Positions 22,031 through 31,469 of a DNA stretch of 63,065 nucleotides are shown here, one piece after another. A program made the position numbers and the translations under genes. Source of the DNA: Cristatella mucedo (lineage: Eukaryota; Bryozoa; Phylactolaemata; Cristatellidae); the NCBI GenBank assembly GCA_009760855.2, contig WPIO01000381.1, forward strand, positions 1 to 63,065, in the 5' to 3' direction. Under the pieces are notes generated by a model that worked only from the letters and a program-made list of their open reading frames with translations, was not told the origin of the DNA and did not search any database. The first letter of the stretch is position 1. Each line of letters opens with the position of its first letter.

Positions 22031-22091
22031 GTGTGAAAGGCTTTCAGACGTCACGTCTTCAGAAGACGCGCAGTCTGAAAGCCTTTCACAC
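22031..22091. repeat. Near-perfect 61-bp hairpin
   Basis: The arms GTGTGAAAGGCTTTCAGAC (22031-22049) and its exact complement (22073-22091) enclose a 23-base loop that itself holds the odd palindrome CGTCTTCAGAAGACG (22054-22068). Either strand could fold into a long stem. It may be a MITE-like relic, a small-RNA precursor or a replication-slippage product. Confidence 0.85.
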
Positions 22092-22625
22092 GTGTCTTTC
22101 AGTCTCGCTCGAAGCACGGAAAGCGTGGGACACAATATAAAATGGGGCTAAACCAATGTGGAATTTTGCAGGTAGAATCGCGCGAGCTCAGCTGCGTCGC
22201 TCGAGCTGGGCACGCAGGCAGGCAACCTTCGTGGAGTATTTTCAAGCTGTACACGCCAGTCTCATTTTAGACGACGATTCAAAGGTTTCCGAGCGGCCAT
22301 TTTTTGGTGAGGATATTCAGACTTTCCCAGAGTCAGATCGAAATCCTTTTTTTCAGAGCGGCTGAAAAGCCCATTTCTTTTTGCAGACCGCTGACCGTTG
22401 AACATCAAATCCGTTGGCGAGTTTGGCCTTCAATTCGCGCGCTTCCAGAGCTTGAAACTCACTCCCGACTGACGTCGCCACGACATCTCTCGCGGACTTG
22501 ACGACATTTTAAAGCTAAACACGCGCCCGCTTTTGACAGAAAGCATTGGGTGGTCCTTGTGATTCGTCATTATTTTCTTTTGCCACTACTAGCACTTAGC
22601 ATTCTGCCACATTTACGTATCAATA
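22092..22625. other. Intergenic, no gene recognised
   Basis: Frames of 65-69 codons at 22156-22501 have no recognisable motif. Confidence 0.3.
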
Positions 22626-22775
22626 CTGTGCATACCACCCTAACCATGTTACGCTTGTTGATATTGTATATATTAAAACTAACCATTTGATCATGCTTCT
22701 TATGCAGCATGTATAAAGTACCTAGACAGAGCATACGTTCTCTGAGGGCTCTATTTAACTGTAATATAATTATTA
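22626..22775 (+). mobile_element. LINE-B 3'-end fragment
   Basis: CACCCTAACCATGTTACG, then GCAGCATGTATAAAGTACC and a stem-loop variant with TTCTCTGAGGGCTC. It is an old copy. Confidence 0.7.
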
Positions 22776-22949
22776 GTAACACGATCTCACCGGCACGCTC
22801 TTTGGCACGTGGAGTCAGCGACATGCTTCCGAAACAAGTTGCTATCTCTTTTTTAAAAGGAATTTCTTCGCAGCAGAAGCTAGCGATACTGGCGAGACGA
22901 GATGATGACCTGACGGTTCACCTTTGACGGACAATTTCACGGGAGGGGT

Positions 22950-23560
22950 TGTGGTCAACGGAGTCCTTCTTGTGCGCCTCTCATCTCGCCTGAGCTATCC
23001 TGAGCTATGCTTTCCTCTTTCACTTCGTTGTGTGAGATTAAGTCTGCTGGTTACCTAAGCCGTACCGAAAGGCGCTTAGGCTTACAGTTCGCTACACAAA
23101 ACTCCTCTTCATAACACCCACATAATCTTTGTGGGTTGGTGGAGTTAGTGACGATGATACATTACATTACATAGATGACAGGCATTTGTTGCTTTGATCC
23201 TTTGAGCCCTAATAAGTACGTCGAATTCTCTCAACTCTATTGCTGCAAGTATCGATGACTTCGCACATGGGTATATCCTACCTATCCTACAGCAAACATT
23301 CTTAAATTGAATGATGATAAAACCAACGTACTGTCACTATCGGCTCTGCCAGCATATCTCATGTTGAATCTGCACGAAATAAAGGTTTCATGTTCCATAG
23401 TGACCTTTTATTTGACAACCAAATCAGCTCCACAATCAAGTCTACCTACTTTCAATTACATACCACTGCTGAAATTCGGGCTTTTTTAGACATGGATACA
23501 CATCTAAATTGGTCCATGCAATTATGACATCCAGTCTCGACTTCTAGGCCGCTCCCTTTC
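22950..23560 (+). mobile_element. Nested LINE-A 3' end inside LINE-B
   Basis: LINE-B RT sequence (CGCCTCTCATCTCGCC, near 22976-22991) passes into a LINE-A 3' end (CTGAGCTATGC to GATACATTACATTACAT, up to about 23175). LINE-B then resumes at AGATGACAGGCATTTGTTGC and runs, degraded, to about 23560. The 3' junction is at the same LINE-B position as in the nested element at 31470-32290. Confidence 0.75.
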
Positions 23561-23564
23561 CTCC

Positions 23565-23745
23565 TTTTTCAATGAGTCACGCGAGTCCAAAGCAGAACGT
23601 TGAGCGAAGGAAACTTCAACTGAACTTTCGTGTAAAACTCACCGTCAATTCTTTTTCAGATTAATGCGAGAAAAATAGGGGTACGAGAAGCTTGCTTGGT
23701 CATCTGTTGCTAAGCAGCGTCTCGTGTTGGTAACAACTTTCCCTT
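23565..23745. repeat. Dispersed repeat R4, copy 1
   Basis: It matches 47325-47525 (CTTCAATGAGTC, GAAGGAAACTTCAACTGA, TTCAGATTAATGCGAGA, GCTTGCTTGGTCATC). The identity of this repeat is unknown. Confidence 0.7.
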
Positions 23746-23940
23746 GGACGCAAAGATTTATTATTAAAGAAAGTCGTTGCTCGAAGTCCATTAAAAAATC
23801 AACTCAAATCAACTTGATATTATTATGTAGTAATCATAATAATAAAATAAATATTAAATTTATAACAGTATATAATAAATAAATAAATATATATATTACG
23901 TTTCTATGTATTATAATATAAATTATTTAATAATTATTTT
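23746..23940. other. AT-rich stretch
   Basis: ATAAATAAATAAATATATAT-type composition with no gene. It separates R4 from the next LINE-B copy. Confidence 0.5.
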
Positions 23941-23944
23941 TAAA

Positions 23945-24420
23945 ATATACAGTTATTGACGCTTGAAGTCTCTTCAGAGTCAAAAGATTTACCAATACAG
24001 CGTACAAACGTCAAATCCTTTGGAGACCTTACACTTAGTTTGTATGCTCCTAAAGCCTGGAACTCACTCCCGCTTTGCATAACGACATCATCTGACTTGT
24101 CCACATTTGAAAAGAACTTGAAAACACACTTATTTATCAAAGCATTTAGTGTGTCCCGGCAATTCGTCCTCCATGTACTTATGCGTGCTGACACTGTGCA
24201 TGCTGCCACTAACCACATTTGCATGCTGACCCTGGGCATGTCATCCCTAACCATGTTATTCATGTTGTTTGTTTATCAAGCATGATATTACCGACCACTC
24301 AATTGCATTTCCCTTTGCAGCAAATGTAAAGCGCCTAGAAACAGATTGAGTTCTCTGACATTGCTTCATCTGGTGCATTATATTTATAATAATAATAACT
24401 ATTATTATACTGAATGCACA
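23945..24420 (+). mobile_element. LINE-B copy, 5'-truncated
   Basis: A C-terminal RT frame (23956-24285 includes YAPKAWNSLP), the full 3' UTR and stem-loop, and an ATT-type tail near 24400. Confidence 0.85.
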
Positions 24421-24499
24421 CGATAAGGGTACAATAGTGTTGTGGAATTTTCTCAATTTTGAACAAGTTATACTTCATAATTCGGATAATTTCATCAAG

Positions 24500-25215
24500 T
24501 TATTCCTCTTTCGAATGCAATTTTTTGGTTAAGCAGGCAGCAAATTAAGTTTTCAGGCACTAAACTCCACCCTCACAACTTGCCTAAAATTGCTACAATT
24601 CGGGGTTTTGTCGACAGCGAAAATACATCTTAATTAGTCCACGCATTTGTGACGTCCCGTATCGACTTCTGTAATTCACTGCTTGCTAGTCTACCGGCCT
24701 GTGCATGTCGGGTGCTTAAAGTTGGTTAAAAATCTGCAGCAGCCAGGTTTTTCGGCCGTGAGTGTCAAATGCGACACGTTACACTACTTCTCGCCGAAGT
24801 GTATATGCTCCTCATCAAGCAGTGCATCGATCTCAATGTTTCGGGACTCACTTTTAGGTTTCTTCTTAAGTGCTGAAAGCTTCCACTTCAGCCGGATATC
24901 AGAGAAGCTTCCGCTTCTGCAGCTGGTCGGACGCAAACCGAAATTCTAACACCCGTACGGTTTATCCCGGCTTAGCTCCGTCATACCTAGCGATAAAGTC
25001 AGCTTACTAGTTATGGATAAACCTCCTAAATTGTAAAATCTGACACCAATATGGGCTCGGCAACCTTATCTCCTACACCAACTACATCCAGTCGCGGTGT
25101 TGTCTTCCCTTGATTCTGACCTTTGACTTCCTTTGCAGTGAATGTAATGCGCCTCGAAAGAGATTGAGTTATCGGAGGGAACTTCATCAAGTGTATTATT
25201 ATTATGATTATATTC
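24500..25215 (+). mobile_element. LINE-B copy, degraded
   Basis: Scattered matches to the RT C-terminal part (ATTTGTGACGTCCCGTATCG, TCTGTAATTCACTGCTTGC, TCGGGACTCACTTTTAGG) are followed by the 3' end AATGTAATGCGCCTCGAAAG and an ATT tail at 25195-25210. Confidence 0.7.
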
Positions 25216-25304
25216 CATGACATCGTGAGCTTAATAGTAAACCCTGCCTACTTTCAGCAAGGTATTTGAAACATTTGGGGCGGCTTAGAAAAGATCATCA
25301 CTGC

Positions 25305-25502
25305 CAAGCTTCCACTAACCACATTTGCATGCCGACGCTGTGCTTGTCACCCCTAACCATGCTGTTAATATTGTTTATCAAGCGCGACATTACTCACCAT
25401 TCAATTGCATTTCCCTTTGCAGCAAATGTAAAGCGCCTAGGAAGAGATTGAGTTCTCCGAGGTCGCTTTATCAAGTGCATTTTTATTATTATTATTATTT
25501 AG
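25305..25502 (+). mobile_element. LINE-B 3' end
   Basis: A well preserved 3' UTR and stem-loop (GTAAAGCGCCTAGGAAGAG) with an (ATT)n tail. Confidence 0.85.
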
Positions 25503-25551
25503 CTGATTCCGTGCATTTGTGGTATCTCACCGAGACTTTTGTACCTCACAC

Positions 25552-26090
25552 GTCTACCAGGATGTGCAGTAAGTGCAAAACCTGGCAGCCTAAGTTTTTC
25601 AGCCGCGAAGTTGTTAACTGTGATACAGAATGTTTTCTAATAATATTACTGCTAGTATACCTGAGCTACAGTGCTAGCTTCATCTCGCGAATGCTGTTAG
25701 GTTATTTTGATTAGGAAAATAATTCGCAGTCGCTCTTAGTTAGTTGCAGCCTGGTGGGAGTGTGATGAAACTACTCTGAGATATTCTGAAGCTCTCTGGA
25801 AGCCGCCGACCAAATGACAACGGGCAATAGTTAATGCAGGGTACAAGTCTCGCTATTATCAATGCACACATAGTCACTCCAGCAGTGTGCCGTAATTCAC
25901 CTCAGGAAAGGCAATCGTAAATTAAAAGCAGATGCTGTAAAGCCCCATACTGAACGCCAAGGGAAAAGCTCCAATTGGCCGCCGACGCTCTCGACGGCCC
26001 GAGACGACGTCTTGATAGCTTAATACGAAAGAATCGCTCCCGTTTCAAGAATCGATCTTCTGATCTCCTCTTTCCGCGTCTCCTGCCTCG
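25552..26090. repeat. Dispersed repeat R5, copy 1
   Basis: About 500 bases match 33005-33520 (CAGCCTGGTGGGAGTGTGAT, GATATTCTGAAGCTCTC, CAGATGCTGTAAAGCCCC, GGGAAAAGCTCCAAT). In both places it leads into a CTC/CTT polypyrimidine tract. Function is unknown; the first 70 bases resemble a degraded LINE-B. Confidence 0.75.
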
Positions 26091-26262
26091 TCTCACCCTC
26101 CTCCTACTTTTTCTCCTGCTCCTCCTCTTACTGCTTCTTCTCCTCCTTTTCCCCCACCTTATCTTCCTCTCCTCCTCCGCCTCCTGCTCTTCTTCCTCCT
26201 GCTCCTCCTGCTCTATTTCTTCCTCCTCCTTCACCTCATCTTCCTCTCCTCTTCCGGCAGTT
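26090..26262. repeat. (CTC/CTT)n polypyrimidine tract
   Basis: Almost pure C/T on the plus strand. The Glu/Arg-rich and Leu/Ser-rich frames (25902-26300, 25975-26385) are translated repeat. Such tracts can form triplex DNA. Confidence 0.9.
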
Positions 26263-26329
26263 AGTTTCGTTAGTTCTGGCAAGTCCACCAGCCGCATCAT
26301 TTCTCTTGTTCCTAGTTGGAATACTAAAG

Positions 26330-27335
26330 AGAAACGATATCAGTGCCGTTCTCCCCTTCCGTGCAGACGGCGTTCTCGAATGTAGGAGTGCTCGAGGTAG
26401 GTCACCAATTCTTCAATGCGTTCCTATTGAGGCATGTCTTCAACTAACCCGTTAAAGGCGTCTGCAACATCGTTTTCAGGAACAAATACGAGAGCTGATA
26501 GGCATCTCACGAACTGACAGAACGTTTAATCTGTTTTGTATGCAGTTTATAGTCCGAGCTCTTGAACTTTCTTAGTACACTTTGCGTCGGGTGGAAATAG
26601 CAGCCAGTTATTCTAGCTGCAGGATAAGCGGCTGGCAACACGTTAATTAACGCCATTTCGAAATCCGTGAGAACGACCTCCGGAGCTCCTTGCAGCATGA
26701 AATTTGTGATGACGGGCATCAATCTTTGATAAGTTGCCGGCGTCTTGTCAGGCAACAAACAGTACAGTGCAGCTGGGTTTATGCCCTCATCAAAGACACA
26801 ATGGAAGGTGTACAGCTGACAGAATAACGCTGGAACAAGTTTGAACGTGTCATCGCCTAGCCACTGCTTGGCACGCATCGTCGCATCTACGACAGTGCGA
26901 TTGCCCATTACTATAATTCTCGGCCCGTCTGTCTCACCTTGCAAACCATGGAGCACCAAGTTACGAAATTTTTCCGGTATTTCTAAGTTCGCATTCGTTG
27001 GTAGTAGTGGTAACATTTGCCCGTCGTTTGCTTCACTTGCTACTTTACTTCTATGCAGCCGCAACGCACGAGACAGCGTGTCATTCTTTGCTAGGGCCAT
27101 GACAGCGTGATCAGGTAAGGTGGACATCACAGCAGCTTGACTGTTTGACGGTCGAGCAAGAGCATCATTCATCCGCTCTTTCATTTCCCCGACAGCTTTA
27201 CGCACCAATGACTTTCACCGATTTCCTGCATGAGTGTGATCATTGAATTGATGTAGAACCCTTTCGTCCAGCGTCTTCACTCTCGCACGGCACTTTAACG
27301 ACGTAAACTTGCAACATCACCATGCCACCACAATA
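26330..27335 (-). pseudogene. FLYWCH zinc finger plus MULE-type transposase relic
   Basis: The longest open part (27208-26507, 233 residues) carries a MULE/Mutator-like transposase core. It has GDDTF with the first acidic residue (about 119-120), then VPALFCQLYTFH, LLPDKTPATYQRL, VVLTDFE with the second acidic residue (182), and GCYFH with Cys203 and His206. Upstream in the same frame is the end of a FLYWCH finger (CRARVKT and NDHTH), interrupted by TGA at 27217-27215 and TGA at 27319-27317. Downstream the frame shifts near 26510, and family-like residues (ERIEELVTYLE, RERRL) continue to about 26340. FLYWCH-MULE proteins are domesticated or mobile transposases. This one is broken. Confidence 0.8.
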
Positions 27336-27364
27336 TTCTTCATAGCCTACCTGTTGAACCAGTT

Positions 27365-28650
27365 TAACAATAACAATGTTAATAATGCACTTGAGAAAGT
27401 ACCCTGAGAGAATTCAATTTCTTTCTAGGTGCTTTACGTTTGCTGCAAAGGAAAATGCAATTGAACGGTGAGTAAAATGATGCTTGATAAGCAAACAAAA
27501 TGAATAACATGGTTAGGGGTGACATTCACAGGGTCAGCATGCAAATGTGGTTATTGGCAGCATGCACAGTGTCAGCACGCATAAGCACGTGAAAGTTGAA
27601 TCACAGGGACCCACTCAATGCTGTTCTAAATAGGTGTGTTGTCAAGTTCTTTTTAAATGTGGCAAAGTCAGGGGATGTTCAGATGCAGGTCGGGAGGGAG
27701 TTCCAGGCTTTGGGAGCATACGAACTACATGCACTGTCTTCAAGTGATTTGAGGTTTGCACGGAGTATCAGTAGGCTGTTGGATTCCGAAAAGCTGGTGG
27801 TACGATGCTTGGCCTGGTGGGGAGTAGATCTGAGAGATTGGCTGGAGCGAAAGAATGAAGTGACCTAAAAGTGAGCGACAAAACCTTGAAGTCAATCCGT
27901 TGCTTGACTGGTAGCCAGTCCAGGTCGGCGAGAAGTGATGTGATGTGGCAACATCGATGCTCACGACAGACAAGCCTAGCTGCAGAATTTTGTATCAGCT
28001 GCAATCGCCTGATCGCACAAGCCGGTGTGTCAGTAAGCAGTGAGTTGCAGAAGTCGAGACGGGATGTCACGAATGCATGAACCAACTTAGCAGTGGTATC
28101 CTTATCTAAACAATCCCGAATTTCAGCAATGTTATGTAGCTGAAAGTAGGATGATCTGACTGTGGAGCTGATGTGGTCGTCTAACGAGAGGTCACATTGA
28201 AACATGACACTTAGATTTCGAGCTGATTCAACAGGAGATATGCTGGCAGAGCCAATTTTGAGCGTCAGCCTTTGTAATTTCTGAATCACGCTGGGTTTGC
28301 CCATAGCTAGTAAGTTAGTTTTATTATCGTTTAATTTTATAAAATTTGCTGCCATTCATGTGTGGATGTTGTCAATACATGCAGCAAGTGTGTTGAGAGA
28401 ATTCAAGGTGCTCGAAGGCTGGGAGGGATCAAAGTAAAGGTACAACTGAGTGGCATCAGCATAGAAGTGAAAGCCTAGGTTTTGCTTGTCCACCAAATAA
28501 GCAAGAGGGAGAGTATAAACCGTGAACAGAACCGGACCTAGCACGGGTCCATGAGGTAGCCCATATTTCAGAGGTACCTCGGATGATCTTTGTCCATTCA
28601 CGTCAATAATCTGAAGTCTCCCACTGAGATAGTATTCGTGATTACCAAGA
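27365..28650 (-). mobile_element. LINE-B, best-preserved 3' half, reverse
   Basis: On the minus strand, 28650-27768 encodes the RT palm and C-terminal part. The catalytic box reads FYADATQLYLYF (second Asp changed to Ala) in 28772-28356. One TGA, at a conserved Trp position, separates this from the 195-residue frame 28355-27768 (KLNDNKTNLLAMGK, LDFCNSLL, LADLDWLPVKQRI). The 3' UTR (27480-27600), the stem-loop and the AATAATG tail (27365-27440) follow. The RT is inactive by both the Asp change and the stop. Confidence 0.9.
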
Positions 28651-29190
28651 AACAAAGTTCTCCTTCCTCGTTTCGTCACTCCATATTGCACGGTACCGGC
28701 CGCTACCACGGTATCACACATGCAGAGGCAGAAGTAGCTTGGTACGCCTACAAAGAGTACAGAACGCGTCACGTGACGGCAAATTCCCGAAAAGAAATAT
28801 CAATACTTACCGAGAAACGAAGTTGGTTTTCTCTTTTACTCACGCAACATTACATGGCAGCCTTCATTTCTCACTAACCAACTGTTTATGGGATTTTTGA
28901 TAACTATGCAAGCAGCACATATGTGCGGTAAATGCAGCAACATTCCCAGTATTGACACATTCAGCTGGCTAAGTACGGCGGGGCCTGAGGAAGTTGAGGA
29001 AGAGAAGGAGGAGGATCCGGAGAAAACAAGGAGAAGCAGGCACAGGAGGAGGAAGAGGAGGAGAAGGTGGAGGAGCAGCGAGACGCCTTTGCAGCTGCAG
29101 AGCTGAGGGTAAGCCGTCGGCTGACTCGGTGTGTGAGGCCAGACATTGGAGACAGCCGCCGACAGCCACTGCCGCCAGGCTCCGTAGCAA
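28651..29190. other. Spacer before the GA tract
   Basis: Most of it is unassigned. 28975-29075 is a purine-rich GAGGA tract. 29100-29190 (GTGTGAGGCCAGACATTGG) resembles 58065-58110 and 35276-35310, DNA that precedes the GA tract in the segmental-duplication units. Confidence 0.45.
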
Positions 29191-29191
29191 C

Positions 29192-29418
<227 letters not shown>

Positions 29419-29886
29419 AAATATTATGATAAAGCTTATATTATTCCTAATCTTTCGTCTAGGTATTTTTGTAAATCCTTGAGCAAGGTAGAATACATTC
29501 ATTCTTTTATGTCTTCCTATAGTAAAATAATTTAATATCTTCGTTTGATCTTCAGACATAAGATCGTCTAATACGATAGCATTTCTGCAATTCTTATATG
29601 AGTCAACATCTGGCATTTCATCAATTCCATTAGCCCAAACGTAAGAATGACTACCTTTTGTCATTTCTATAAATCCACGATACAGCGGTTGATCTAAACT
29701 TGTTGCAATTATAGTACAAACATCATACTTTAACCTTCCTAAAAGTATCCAGTTCAATATTAACTGAGATTTACCACTTCCACTTGGTCCTAAAACTAAC
29801 GCTCTAATAGGTACTTTAGGTAATGGTTCTCGGTGTCCAGTGACAATATCCTGTCCAAAATCAAAAGATTTAACTTTTAAAGACAT

Positions 29887-29913
29887 TCTATATTAATTTT
29901 TTTATATTTGTAT
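29887..29913. promoter_or_regulatory. Short bidirectional intergenic spacer
   Basis: Only 27 A/T-rich bases (TATTAATTTTTTTATATTTG within) separate the divergent ATGs at 29886 and 29914. If the two viral genes were transcribed from here, the TATTAA/TATAT words are the only candidate core elements. This is inferred from position and composition alone. Confidence 0.35.
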
Positions 29914-30216
29914 ATGGAGATTTATTGTATGAAGTGTAAGAGACCAACTGATAAAATCCATGAAGAGTATATTGAAGTAGATAGCACAAAACGATTAAGA
30001 GTAATGGTAACAGGAATTTGTACAATCTGTAGCAAAAAGAAATCAAAATTTGTTAGACTAAGAAGTACTCCAGTTTCTGTTCCAGTTGCTGTTGGTGAAG
30101 GATCTTTATCTCAAGGAAGAAGGATTGGAAAAGGAGCAAGTGAGCAACAATTAATTGGTGTGATTAAAAGCATGATAGACAAACTAAAAACAAGTAAAAT
30201 CATCAGCTTTAACTGA
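29914..30216 (+). CDS. Small zinc-ribbon protein of the viral island (DUF5679-like)
   Basis: I chose ATG at 29914, giving 100 residues; an upstream TTG is in frame but unlikely. The N-terminus holds a four-cysteine ribbon: Cys5-x2-Cys8 (YCMKCK) and Cys36-x2-Cys39 (GICTICSKKKSKFVR). This layout is typical of the small YCxKC proteins found in adintovirus- and Polinton-like genomes and in large DNA viruses and phages. The second half is basic and Gly/Ser-rich (GEGSLSQGRRIGKG) and ends in a short helix, compatible with a DNA-associated core protein. Function is inferred only. It stands head-to-head with the ATPase and immediately before the protease. Confidence 0.65.
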   Translation: MEIYCMKCKRPTDKIHEEYIEVDSTKRLRVMVTGICTICSKKKSKFVRLRSTPVSVPVAVGEGSLSQGRRIGKGASEQQLIGVIKSMIDKLKTSKIISFN

Positions 30217-30229
30217 TATAGAACTAAAT

Positions 30230-30566
30230 AATTATTTAAAAGAATTAAACATAAAAACTTTAGAGGTGTGTTCGCTAGAGATGAACTAACAATTCCATTA
30301 GAGAATGTCTTATTTGTAATACAGGAAAATCAGATCTTGCAATAAATCATTGGGTGGCACTTAATAAAGAAGGATCTAAGTGTTTTTACTTTGATTCTTT
30401 TGGAGCTCCACCGATACCAGAGGTAATAAGTTACTTCGGCGACATACCATCTTTTCAAACGTTTCAACTACAAAAGTTCAATCAAAAATATTGTGGAAGG
30501 TGTTTAATCTTCTTAAAACTAATGGAATTATCTGATTTTGGAACAACGATGGGATTATCAATTTAA
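30230..30566 (+). pseudogene. Adenain-like (C5/Ulp1-type) maturation protease with frame breaks
   Basis: The open part 30285-30566 contains the catalytic core of adenovirus-type proteases. It has His-Trp at 30348-30353, Asp in YFDSFG (30393-30395), Gln in the QLQKF region and, seven residues later, Cys in KYCGRC (30492-30494). The upstream part of the same protein is split over two other frames, with breaks near 30258 and between about 30295 and 30305. No ATG-initiated full-length frame exists. In related viruses this enzyme cleaves capsid precursors. The active-site residues survive but the gene is broken, unless the breaks are sequencing errors. Confidence 0.7.
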
Positions 30567-30595
30567 TTTAAACAATTTATTTCCCCTTTATAGAA

Positions 30596-31084
30596 ATGGA
30601 AACCCAAAATAAGAAACTCATAGTTCTTGAAAATGCTATCATTAACATTGCAAAAGGAGAACTCGCTAAAGCTCACATTGACGAAAAAGTTTCAAAAGAT
30701 TATAAGCCTTACTTCAATGCGTGGGTATACATTACAGAGGAGATGAGACCTTTTCTTGAAGACATTGTAGAAAGGTCAAGCAAAAAACTTAATTTCACTG
30801 GTTATGATCTGTCTAAAAGATCTACAGTCGGAATAAGAATTGATTTTGGTATCCAACCAAGCATATTCTTCGATCAAAGAAATAAACAACTTAAATTCCA
30901 AACCATTGCTGACGTAGTTCAGAAACTTGGAACTGAGTTTTCTATTGCAGGCTTTCTTGATGGTTGTTATGTGACTAAAGATAGTTACAACTCTGAAGAA
31001 AAACTTAACATTACATTAAACATAGATCAAGTTAAAGTTTATGATTCTGTCAAACGAAGTGAATTCAATCCCGCTGATTATTAG
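30596..31084 (+). CDS. Unidentified 162-residue protein of the viral island
   Basis: An intact frame from ATG 30596 to TAG at 31082-31084, 30 bases after the protease stop. I do not recognise the family. It is acidic-to-neutral without cysteine motifs, signal peptide or membrane segment. The first third looks helical and charged (ENAIINIAKGELAKAH); the rest alternates hydrophobic and polar residues in a beta-like pattern (KLNITLNIDQVKVYD) and ends in FNPADY. A small single-strand DNA-binding (OB-fold) or minor virion protein would suit the context, but that is a guess. It is the only plus-strand gene of the island besides the ribbon protein with no visible lesion. Confidence 0.6.
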   Translation: METQNKKLIVLENAIINIAKGELAKAHIDEKVSKDYKPYFNAWVYITEEMRPFLEDIVERSSKKLNFTGYDLSKRSTVGIRIDFGIQPSIFFDQRNKQLKFQTIADVVQKLGTEFSIAGFLDGCYVTKDSYNSEEKLNITLNIDQVKVYDSVKRSEFNPADY

Positions 31085-31469
31085 GTTATTAATATTACAA
31101 AACAAAATGAAAAATTAGTTAGTTTAGATTAGTTAATTTTTTTATATCTTTTTGTCTACTGATATTTATAACAACTTCCAAAACAAAATAACACTAACGA
31201 TTGAATTTAGTTATGCTATTTTTTTCATTTTATGATATCGGGGAACTTTTTTACAACCGAGGTTGACGAACATTTTCACGAAGTCGTAAAAGGGAAAAAC
31301 ATATCATCACCCCATCCCCTCACAAAAAATCCTGGCTTCACCCTTGTGGAGGAGTCACAAAGTAGATAGGTCGCGAGTGCTAAGCAATGCCTGTTAGTCT
31401 GCGACCCATCGAAACACATGTCGGCAGCAGTCGGATGCACTGCGTCGGGTCGCTTGAGAATTTTTAAAG
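31085..31469. other. Right flank of the viral island
   Basis: 31085-31255 is AT-rich with T runs and no frame. From about 31260 composition returns to the host level. No inverted repeat matching the left side was found. The exact right boundary is not resolved. Confidence 0.5.

Larger units (their letters stand above)
29419..31260. mobile_element. Endogenous adintovirus/Polinton-like DNA virus fragment
   Basis: This compact block is far richer in A+T than its surroundings. It carries four tightly packed frames: a packaging ATPase (minus), then a zinc-ribbon protein, an adenain-like protease and a 162-residue unknown (all plus). An A32-type ATPase together with an adenovirus-type protease is the virion module of Polintons, adintoviruses and relatives. 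No polymerase, integrase, capsid gene or terminal inverted repeat is present, so it is a fragment. The left end cuts the ATPase gene at a host repeat; the right end lies between 31084 and the LINE-B start near 31470, with the composition change near 31260. The protease has frame breaks, so the copy is decaying. A virophage-like relative is an alternative. Confidence 0.75.

Noticed and set aside
25902-26385. Acidic/basic 130-residue frames on both strands
   Set aside because: Same cause as above; the overlapping frames on opposite strands follow the CTC tract.
29419-31260. Bacterial contamination or prophage
   Set aside because: An A32-type ATPase together with an adenain-type protease points to eukaryotic DNA viruses, there are no ribosome-binding sites, and the left junction lies within a host repeat found elsewhere in the window.
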